Assembly: GCA_958425285.1 (NCBI GenBank)
Contig: CATZVV010000141.1
Span: 1-5,538 of the forward strand
Source: an uncultured Lachnoclostridium sp.
GTDB taxonomy: Bacteria > Bacillota > Clostridia > Lachnospirales > Lachnospiraceae
Direction: 5' to 3'
Length of the DNA stretch: 5,538 bases
The notes under the pieces are model-generated. The model was given only the letters and a program-made list of their open reading frames with translations. It was not told where the DNA came from and did not search any database. Position 1 is the first letter of the stretch, and each line of letters starts with the position of its first letter. Both the position numbers and the translations under genes were made by a program. Of this stretch, positions 1-5,538 are shown one piece after another.

Positions 1-1449
1 TCCTTTATATGGGCCGTATTCCTCAAATACAGTATTAATTACTCCATTTCCTTTTGTATCGGTCATAAACTCTCCCCGGTAGCCAATCAGACCTCTAGAT
101 GGAATCAGAAACTCCAGACGGGTCGTTCCGCCACCTAGTGGAGCCATACCCTGAAGTTCTCCCTTCCGCTGGTTCAGTTTATTGATAACATTCCCGGTAA
201 AATCGTCCGGCACATCAATATAAGCGCGCTCCATTGGTTCAAGCAATTTCCCTTTTTCATCTTTCTTGTAGAGAACTTCCGCTTTACTGACCGCAAACTC
301 AAATCCTTCCCGGCGCATATTTTCAATTAATACAGATAAGTGAAGTTCACCACGACCGGAAACCTTAAAAGCTTCGGTTGTATCGGTTTCTTCTACGCGA
401 AGACTGACATCTGTATTTAATGTACGGAACAGACGGTCACGCAAATGGCGGGAAGTCACAAACTTACCTTCCTGACCAGCTAATGGGCTGTCATTTACCA
501 TAAACTGCATCGCAATCGTTGGTTCGGAAATTTTCTGGAATGGAATTGGCTGAGGATTTTCTGGAGAGCAGAGTGTGTCACCAATGTGAATATCTGTGAT
601 TCCTGAAATGGCAACGATAGAACCAATATCGGCCCGTTCTACCTCTACCCGGTTTAGCCCTTCAAATTCGTAAAGTTTACTGATTTTTACCCGGTTGCAT
701 TTACTCTCATCATGTGCATTGACAATCACCACATCTTGGTTCACCTTTACACTTCCGTTATCTACCTTGCCAATGCCAATGCGTCCGACATAATCATTAT
801 AGTCAATTGTGCTGATTAAAACCTGTGTATCTGCATCCGGGTCTCCGGTTGGAGCAGGAATATAATCAATAATGGCATCAAATAGTGGCTGCATATTCTG
901 ACTGTCATCATCCAGAGAAGCCTTAGCATACCCTTCTTTGGCGGAGGCGAAGATAAATGGGCAATCTAATTGGCTCTCGTTGGCATCCAAATCAATAAAA
1001 AGTTCTAAAATTTCATCTACGACTTCATCAGCTCTTGCTTCCGGACGGTCAATCTTATTAATGCATACGACAACGGGAAGAGAAAGTTCAAGTGCCTTTT
1101 TTAATACGAACTTTGTTTGAGGCATAGCGCCCTCAAACGCATCTACAACTAAAATGACACCATTTACCATTTTCAGTACACGCTCTACTTCTCCACCAAA
1201 ATCGGCATGTCCCGGTGTGTCAATGATATTTATTTTTTTATCCTTATAAGAAATTGCCGTATTTTTGGACAAAATGGTGATTCCGCGCTCCCTCTCAATA
1301 TCATTGGAGTCCATAACACGCTCTCTGACCTCCTGATTTTCACGAAAGACACCGCTTTGCTTTAATAATTCATCTACAATGGTTGTCTTACCATGGTCAA
1401 CGTGGGCAATAATGGCAATATTACGTATATCTTCTCTTGTTGTAAGCAT
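1..1449 (-). CDS. typA: Ribosome-associated translational GTPase TypA/BipA (C-terminus outside window)
   Basis: This is a GTPase of the EF-G/LepA superfamily that binds the 70S ribosome and acts in the cytoplasm in ribosome assembly and stress or low-temperature adaptation (family knowledge). The reading frame is open from the ATG at 1449 to the left edge, giving 483 codons of a family usually near 610, so about 130 C-terminal residues are missing only because the window ends. The G domain is intact: G1 AHVDHGKT at residues 15-22, switch I RGITI at 55-59, G3 DTPGH at 77-81, G4 NKID at 131-134 and G5 SAK at 169-171. A beta-barrel domain II follows (about 205-295). Next come the EF-G III-like domain with SGRGELHL (364-371) and the EF-G V-like domain with GLIGYRGEF (453-461). 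The last visible part, TDTKGNG onward, begins the TypA-specific end. The start is fixed by MLTTREDIRNIAI, which matches the family N-terminus, and by an upstream AGAAAGGA. The gene is divergent from the GH115 gene. Alternatives such as LepA or EF-G fit the motifs less well. Confidence 0.97.
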   Translation of the reverse strand, partial: MLTTREDIRNIAIIAHVDHGKTTIVDELLKQSGVFRENQEVRERVMDSNDIERERGITILSKNTAISYKDKKINIIDTPGHADFGGEVERVLKMVNGVILVVDAFEGAMPQTKFVLKKALELSLPVVVCINKIDRPEARADEVVDEILELFIDLDANESQLDCPFIFASAKEGYAKASLDDDSQNMQPLFDAIIDYIPAPTGDPDADTQVLISTIDYNDYVGRIGIGKVDNGSVKVNQDVVIVNAHDESKCNRVKISKLYEFEGLNRVEVERADIGSIVAISGITDIHIGDTLCSPENPQPIPFQKISEPTIAMQFMVNDSPLAGQEGKFVTSRHLRDRLFRTLNTDVSLRVEETDTTEAFKVSGRGELHLSVLIENMRREGFEFAVSKAEVLYKKDEKGKLLEPMERAYIDVPDDFTGNVINKLNQRKGELQGMAPLGGGTTRLEFLIPSRGLIGYRGEFMTDTKGNGVINTVFEEYGPYKG

Positions 1450-1461
1450 GATTTTTATAAG

Positions 1462-1469
1462 TCCTTTCT
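1462..1469 (-). promoter_or_regulatory. Ribosome binding site of typA
   Basis: On the minus strand this reads AGAAAGGA, a good match to the 3' end of 16S rRNA. It ends 12 bases before the ATG at 1449, slightly longer spacing than usual. No other in-frame start upstream has a better site, so it supports the ATG chosen for typA. Confidence 0.6.
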
Positions 1470-1504
1470 TATTTGTATATTCATACATTTTGAAACAATC
1501 GTTG

Positions 1505-1533
1505 ATTATAGCACAATCTGTTTGAAAAAGCAA
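1505..1533 (-). promoter_or_regulatory. Sigma-A type promoter of typA with extended -10
   Basis: Read on the minus strand, the -10 is a perfect TATAAT (1505-1510) preceded by TGC, making an extended -10 element. The -35 is TTGCTT (1528-1533) with an ideal 17-base spacer. Transcription would start near 1498, leaving a 5' leader of about 50 bases before the typA ATG. This is what a constitutive housekeeping promoter of a low-GC Gram-positive looks like. Confidence 0.8.
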
Positions 1534-1593
1534 ATGCCCGCTATATTTGTGTTATGAGGTAAAATATATTGATCCGCGCAATATTTACTAGCT

Positions 1594-1607
1594 AATCTGC
1601 AAAGATT
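1594..1607. repeat. Small inverted repeat, possible operator of the GH115 gene
   Basis: AATCT-GCAA-AGATT forms a perfect 5-base inverted repeat with a 4-base centre. Its right arm lies exactly where the -35 of the rightward TATAAT box (1625-1630) would be. It could be a regulator site or the foot of an activator-dependent promoter. The arms are short, and AT-rich DNA produces such repeats by chance, so this is only a candidate. Confidence 0.25.
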
Positions 1608-1630
1608 CTCTAAAAAAAATATATTATAAT
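1602..1630 (+). promoter_or_regulatory. Probable promoter of the GH115 gene (good -10, poor -35)
   Basis: A perfect TATAAT lies at 1625-1630. At a 17-base spacing the -35 position (1602-1607) reads AAGATT, far from TTGACA, and the spacer is a run of A residues that may add DNA curvature. Transcription would begin near 1637, about 65 bases before the ATG at 1702. A strong -10 with a weak -35 fits an activator-dependent carbohydrate gene, but that regulation is inferred. A weaker alternative is TTGATC (1569-1574) with CTAATC (1592-1597). Confidence 0.5.
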
Positions 1631-1682
1631 AAGAAAAAGGCAAGCTTGTATGTTTCGTTCCAAAATAAAAATAGTACATTTT

Positions 1683-1694
1683 AGGAAAGAGGGG
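1683..1694 (+). promoter_or_regulatory. Ribosome binding site of the GH115 gene
   Basis: A purine-rich stretch AGGAAAGAGGGG ends 7 bases before the ATG at 1702, normal spacing for Firmicutes. It fixes the start, because the codons that follow encode a typical signal peptide. Confidence 0.75.
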
Positions 1695-1701
1695 AATTTG
1701 A

Positions 1702-1794
1702 ATGAAAAAAAAGGTGTTATCCATTATGTTAATTCTTGCTATGATGCTTTCCATGGGAAGTGCTTATTTGGCATATCCGGAGGCATTAGCAGCG
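1702..1794 (+). other. Signal peptide of the GH115 enzyme
   Basis: Residues 1-31 have a KKK positive start (2-4), a hydrophobic core rich in Leu, Met and Ile (5-18), and a polar end with PEALAAS. Signal peptidase I would cut after Ala30 or Ala31. No lipobox cysteine is present, so this is a Sec-exported protein and not a lipoprotein. Confidence 0.88.
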
Positions 1795-4700
1795 AGTAAA
1801 AAAAATGAATCTTTAGGAAAGAGTGAAAAAATAATGAGTAATGTATTTGGAAATTCAGGAGGATTTCTTCTGGCAGATGCAGAGACAGCGGTTGCTGTGT
1901 ATGTCGATACAGAAAATGAAGAAATTAGTGAAGGGGCAGACCACCAGTATTGCGGTTTAGAAATAATCGCAGAAACTTTTGCCGGTGATGTTGAAAAGGT
2001 GACTGGTAATATGCCGGAAGTGGTGACAGAGGCAGACAATCTTTCTGGAAATGTTATTGTAGCTGGTACTGTAGAAAATAATGTTGTCATTAATAACTTA
2101 ATATCAAATGGAGTAATGGATGTATCCGGACTGTATAAGGATGGAAATTTAAAATGGGACTGCTATCAGATGCAGTTTATAAGTGGTGCGGATATGGCGA
2201 AATGTGGTTACCCGGGAGTCAATCAGGCATTGGTAATTGCCGGTTCTAATAAAAGGGGTGCTATGTATGGACTATTTAATATTTCAGAACATATTGGTGT
2301 ATCTGCCTGGGTTTATATGGCAGATGCAGTGCCGGTTCAATATGAATCTGTCTATTTAGATTCAAAAGTGCTTGAATTTAATAAAGAAAATGTGTATCTT
2401 GCCAAAGAACCTTCTGTAAAATATCGCGGTTTCTTTATTAATGATGAGGCACCATCCTTTACTGGATGGTCAGGAAGCAAATTTGGCGGACGCAATGAAA
2501 AGTGCTATCAAAATATTTTTGAACTGTTGATTCGTATGAAGGCAAATTATTTGTGGCCGGCAATGTGGGGCGACAGCTTTTCAGATGATGGTTCTGCATT
2601 TAAGCTGGCGAACGCTGTAATGGCAGATGCCTATGGAATTTGTATGGGCACCTCCCACCATGAGGCCTGTTGCCGTGCCGGTGTTGAGTGGGGCAGGGTA
2701 TGGAAAAACTATGTTCCTGCTTCGATGCAGAGTCAGGGAAGTAAGGCACTTTGGGATTATGAAAAAAATGGTGATGCAATTTACAAATTTTGGGAAGACG
2801 GCATAAAAAGAAATGGTAATTTTGAAAATACAATCACGCTTGGAATGAGAGGAGAGGGTGATAGTGCTTTAAAAGGTGATGTAGAATATAATATTAATCT
2901 TTTGAAGACGATTATTACCGATCAGCTTACTATTTTGGATAATTATGAGACGGAAAATCCAAATTCCAAGATTCAGGATGCACCGAAAATATATATCCCG
3001 TACAGTGAAAATGAAGAATATTTTTATGGTCCGGATGATGGAAGTCTAGAGGGATTAAATGTATGGGAAGGAATGAATGACGTAACGATTATGCTGACAG
3101 ATGATAATTATGGAAATATTCGTTCCCTCCCAGAGGAAAGCATAAGAAATCGAAAAGCCGGGTGGGGACTGTATTATCATTTGGATGGGCATGTTGGCAG
3201 TGGTGCCTATGAATGGGTTAGTTCAACACAGTTAGAGCATATATGGGATCAGCTCACAATGGCATATGAGTATAATGTAAAAGACATTTGGGTCATTAAT
3301 GTTGGTGATATTAAGCCGTTGGAGATGGAGTTGAACTATTGTATGGATTTAGCATATGACATGGATCAGTGGGGTCAGATGAATACGGCTAAAACTTATC
3401 GAGAAGAATGGCTCCAGAAACAGTTGGGAGGAAAAGAAAACTGCCCGGATGATATTGCAAAAGGAATTGCAGAATGTACTGCCAATTTCCTCAAAATAAG
3501 TACATACCGGAAGCCGGAATATGTAACCTCAAAACTTTACAGTACGACAAATTACAATGAAATTCAGGAAGTATTAAATCTTTGTTTGAAAACGATAGAA
3601 CAGGCAGATTACTATTATGATAATTATTTTAGAGGCACAGAATGGGATGATGCCTATTATCAGCTTGTATACTATCAGGCAGTTGGTACTGCAAATGTCA
3701 CAAAGATGCAGATATGCAAAGCATTGAGTGACTTCTATGCGGAGCAAAAGAGTTCTCTCGCCAATGTTTATTCTGATTTGGTAGATGAATGTGTACTAAA
3801 TGATAAAGACTTGACAGATTACTACAATAATGATATGTCTAACAAAAAATGGTACAAAATGATGTCTTCCCCTCATGTGGGATTTGTAACATGGAATTCT
3901 GATGGATGGAGTTATCCGACTGGAACAAAAGTAACTTTGGAAGATGGAGCGAAGATGCTTGTTTCCGTAGATGGAGATGCAACAGCATACCAAAGTGGCA
4001 AGGCAGAACTCCCCTTGTTTACCAACACAAAGAAACAGCGGTACTGTGTAACACTTAGTAATGGCGGAACGGAACAGTATGATTTCACGGTTGGTACAAG
4101 GGCAGACTGGATTCAGATTACAGATAAAAAGGGAAAAGAAATTGTCAATGGTGGTACCGTTTCAAAAGCAGGTTATTTTTATATATCGGTTGACTGGACA
4201 AAAGTAAGATCCGACAAAACAGGAACCGTAGTGGTGAGGGGAAATGGTGAAACAGTAAAAATTAAGGTTAATACAAAGTATACGGAATATAAGAGTAAGG
4301 GTATTGGTACGCATTTTGAAAGTAATCATGTTATTTCAATTGATGCAGAAAAATATTGCAATAAAGTGGACTCGGAAAATGGTGTTTCATGGGGATGTAT
4401 TGATGGGTATGGAAGATATGAGTCTGCAATGAAAATGTTTCCTACTACAGTAAGCTTCACAGAAAAAACAGGAAATACATATGAAGTGACAGGTGGTAAG
4501 ACAACGAGGACCGTTACGGAGTATTATGAGCCGACAGGAGCCCCTTATATGGAATATCAGATATATGTGGATGAGGATGATGATTATACTTTTACTGCAT
4601 ATACAACGACAACGAACAATATTTTTAAACCTTCTGGCTGGGGTTATGTTCCGGTAGAGTTATTCTATGGCATACAGGTAGATGATGGAGAGATACAGAT

Positions 4701-5538
4701 GATTAATTCTTTACCGGATGGTAAATATATCTCTTATGCAGCAGATGGAGATAATAAATGGATAACAGGCATTAAAGATAATATACATATCTCTACATCA
4801 TCAGAATATATGACAGAGGGGTTGCATAAGGTAAGATTTTATGGTATGCATGCAGGACTTGGACTGGAGAGGATTGCAATTAGCAACAAGGAACTGGCTG
4901 CCAGTTATCTTGGACCTCAGGAAACGTTTATGCTAGATTATGAAATTATACCGGAACAACAGGAAGGCATTCACTATGAGGCTGCTTTTGAGACAGGAAA
5001 ACTGACTTATGGTATGCCAGAGAATGTAGATACGATTACGGATGCAGATGATACCAACGATTCTTCTGATCCAATCGAAATTGAAACCGTAATACCAAGA
5101 CCATATGTTCCGCCAGTTCAAACAGAGACCCCTGCGACAACTTATCCGTCAGCTTCACCATCAGAGAGTACACCATCGCCATCACCATTGGCAGCGGTTA
5201 CAGCGAAGCCATCGTCTGATTTGAAAAAGTCAAAAACGTACACAGTAGGGAAATATAAATATAAGATTACAAAGCTGTCTGAGGCAAAGGGTGAAGTTTC
5301 AATTGCTGCACCGGTATCAAAGAAAATGAAACAGGTTAAAGTACCTGCTCAGATAAAATTAAAGGGAGTTACATTTAAAGTAACATCAATTACCAAAAAG
5401 GCTTTTAAAAATAGTAAAAAACTTTCCATGGTTACAATTGGAACTAATATTGCTCAAATTGGCGAAAGTGCATTTAATGGTTGTATTAAGTTAAAAAAGA
5501 TTGTCATAAGGAGTAAAGAACTTTCCAAAATAGGAAAA
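1702..5538 (+). CDS. Secreted GH115 xylan alpha-1,2-glucuronidase with C-terminal LRR_5 module (3' end outside window)
   Basis: GH115 enzymes remove alpha-1,2-linked glucuronic or 4-O-methylglucuronic acid from xylan (family knowledge). The frame is open for 1279 codons to the right edge. Residues 1-31 form a signal peptide. The N-terminal GH115 domain ends around ALVIAGSNKRGAMYGLFNIS (176-195). The catalytic barrel shows YRGFFINDEAP (241-251), FELLIRMKANYLWPAMWG (273-290), MGTSHHE (315-321), TLGMRGEGD (379-387), TDDNYGNIRSLP (466-477), YYHLDGHVG (491-499) and WVINVGDIKP (530-539). Helical and beta-rich parts follow, then the GH115 C-terminal beta-sandwich (about 870-1080), with SIDAEKY (879-885) and SYLGPQET (1068-1075). 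A Pro/Ser/Thr linker and BspA-like LRR_5 repeats end the visible part. At over 1279 residues it exceeds the usual 800-1000 of the family because of this tail. The mature part has 17 cysteines, many for a secreted enzyme. Family assignment is firm; the exact substrate is inferred. Confidence 0.93.
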   Translation, partial: MKKKVLSIMLILAMMLSMGSAYLAYPEALAASKKNESLGKSEKIMSNVFGNSGGFLLADAETAVAVYVDTENEEISEGADHQYCGLEIIAETFAGDVEKVTGNMPEVVTEADNLSGNVIVAGTVENNVVINNLISNGVMDVSGLYKDGNLKWDCYQMQFISGADMAKCGYPGVNQALVIAGSNKRGAMYGLFNISEHIGVSAWVYMADAVPVQYESVYLDSKVLEFNKENVYLAKEPSVKYRGFFINDEAPSFTGWSGSKFGGRNEKCYQNIFELLIRMKANYLWPAMWGDSFSDDGSAFKLANAVMADAYGICMGTSHHEACCRAGVEWGRVWKNYVPASMQSQGSKALWDYEKNGDAIYKFWEDGIKRNGNFENTITLGMRGEGDSALKGDVEYNINLLKTIITDQLTILDNYETENPNSKIQDAPKIYIPYSENEEYFYGPDDGSLEGLNVWEGMNDVTIMLTDDNYGNIRSLPEESIRNRKAGWGLYYHLDGHVGSGAYEWVSSTQLEHIWDQLTMAYEYNVKDIWVINVGDIKPLEMELNYCMDLAYDMDQWGQMNTAKTYREEWLQKQLGGKENCPDDIAKGIAECTANFLKISTYRKPEYVTSKLYSTTNYNEIQEVLNLCLKTIEQADYYYDNYFRGTEWDDAYYQLVYYQAVGTANVTKMQICKALSDFYAEQKSSLANVYSDLVDECVLNDKDLTDYYNNDMSNKKWYKMMSSPHVGFVTWNSDGWSYPTGTKVTLEDGAKMLVSVDGDATAYQSGKAELPLFTNTKKQRYCVTLSNGGTEQYDFTVGTRADWIQITDKKGKEIVNGGTVSKAGYFYISVDWTKVRSDKTGTVVVRGNGETVKIKVNTKYTEYKSKGIGTHFESNHVISIDAEKYCNKVDSENGVSWGCIDGYGRYESAMKMFPTTVSFTEKTGNTYEVTGGKTTRTVTEYYEPTGAPYMEYQIYVDEDDDYTFTAYTTTTNNIFKPSGWGYVPVELFYGIQVDDGEIQMINSLPDGKYISYAADGDNKWITGIKDNIHISTSSEYMTEGLHKVRFYGMHAGLGLERIAISNKELAASYLGPQETFMLDYEIIPEQQEGIHYEAAFETGKLTYGMPENVDTITDADDTNDSSDPIEIETVIPRPYVPPVQTETPATTYPSASPSESTPSPSPLAAVTAKPSSDLKKSKTYTVGKYKYKITKLSEAKGEVSIAAPVSKKMKQVKVPAQIKLKGVTFKVTSITKKAFKNSKKLSMVTIGTNIAQIGESAFNGCIKLKKIVIRSKELSKIGK
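4318..4944 (+). other. GH115 C-terminal beta-sandwich domain
   Basis: Residues about 873-1081 match the accessory domain found at the end of GH115 enzymes. An opening strand with SIDAEKY is followed by WGCIDGYGRYESAMKMFP (897-914), PYMEYQIYV (949-957), a central region with VELFYGIQVDDGE (985-997), and a final GLHKVRFYGMHAGLGLERIAIS segment around 1040-1061. In known structures of the family this domain takes part in dimer formation and can contribute to the active site. That role here is by analogy. Confidence 0.75.
5041..5220 (+). other. Acidic then Pro/Ser/Thr-rich interdomain linker
   Basis: Residues 1114-1173 begin with an Asp/Ser-rich stretch (DADDTNDSSD, 1114-1123). They continue as a low-complexity segment dominated by Pro, Ser and Thr (1132-1172), including SPSESTPSPSP (1152-1162). 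Such linkers join catalytic and binding or surface modules in extracellular glycosidases and keep them flexible. It separates the complete GH115 unit from the LRR_5 module. Confidence 0.85.
5239..5538 (+). other. Start of BspA-like leucine-rich repeat (LRR_5) module, cut by window edge
   Basis: Residues from about 1180 form a capping segment YTVGKYKYKITKLS and VKVPAQIKLKGVTFKVTSI. This leads into repeats of about 23 residues: ITKKAFKNSKKLSMVTIG (from 1230), IGESAFNGCIKLKKIVI (from 1253) and a third beginning IGK at 1277. The pattern I-x3-AF-x-x-C/S-x-x-L-x-x-V/I-x-I is the LRR_5 signature of BspA-type surface proteins. It is common in Lachnospiraceae extracellular proteins, where it is thought to mediate adhesion or display. 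The number of further repeats and any anchor lie beyond the window. Confidence 0.82.

Noticed and set aside
938..1120. A 60-residue plus-strand open frame inside typA
   Set aside because: It lies wholly antisense to the highly conserved GTPase domain, has Ser-rich low-information sequence and no convincing ribosome binding site.
1492..1506. A possible CcpA-type cre site or operator around CAATCGTTG
   Set aside because: Only a 3-base arm pair around a TCG centre is symmetric, and the match to the cre consensus fails at several fixed positions.
1506..1754. An 82-residue minus-strand open frame across the intergenic region and the GH115 signal peptide
   Set aside because: Its start lies antisense to the signal-peptide coding region, its Phe/Ile-rich content reflects AT-rich DNA, and it would overlap both promoters.
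1764..2090. A 108-residue minus-strand open frame
   Set aside because: It is antisense to the N-terminal GH115 domain; the plus-strand frame shows clear family motifs and the antisense product resembles nothing I recognise.
2600..2833. A 77-residue minus-strand open frame
   Set aside because: It is antisense to the conserved HHE-containing catalytic region, and its His-rich composition is a by-product of the opposite strand.
3796..3993. A 65-residue minus-strand open frame
   Set aside because: Antisense shadow of the GH115 gene without its own start signals or recognisable motif.
4933..5121. A 62-residue minus-strand open frame
   Set aside because: Antisense to the end of the GH115 C-terminal domain and linker; hydrophobic look comes from reversed AT-rich codons.
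5152..5220. Short Ser-Pro coding repetition in the linker as a possible tandem repeat or phase-variable tract
   Set aside because: The bases are not a regular repeat; the repetition is only at the residue level and typical of interdomain linkers.

Overview
This window contains two divergently transcribed protein-coding genes, both cut by the window edges, with a 252-base shared upstream region between them (1450-1701). Low GC, strong AT-rich sigma-A style promoters, and a BspA-type leucine-rich repeat (LRR_5) tail on a secreted glycosidase together suggest an anaerobic Firmicute. Fibre-degrading gut or rumen Lachnospiraceae (Roseburia, Butyrivibrio or Eubacterium relatives) are the most likely group. 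This placement is an inference from gene style and is not proven by a marker gene.

Left part (1-1449, minus strand): the first 483 codons of typA (bipA), a ribosome-associated translational GTPase. All five GTPase motifs are intact and the remaining domains run to the edge. Only the C-terminal roughly 130 residues lie outside the window. The gene has a clear promoter: an extended -10 TATAAT with a -35 TTGCTT 17 bases away.

Middle (1450-1701): the divergent regulatory region. Besides the typA promoter it holds a perfect TATAAT box facing right, which lacks a good -35. A small inverted repeat sits where the -35 should be. A purine-rich ribosome binding site precedes the right-hand gene.

Right part (1702-5538, plus strand, open at the right edge): a very large secreted enzyme of glycoside hydrolase family 115 (xylan alpha-1,2-glucuronidase type). 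It has a signal peptide, the full GH115 catalytic region, the GH115 C-terminal beta-sandwich domain and a Pro/Ser/Thr-rich linker. It ends in the start of a BspA-like LRR_5 repeat module that continues beyond the window. It probably removes (4-O-methyl-)glucuronic acid side chains from glucuronoxylan outside the cell, with the C-terminal repeats likely serving surface display or substrate adhesion. The two genes are not functionally related: typA is housekeeping, and the GH115 gene looks like an accessory carbohydrate-use gene placed beside it. I saw no RNA gene, CRISPR array or mobile element.
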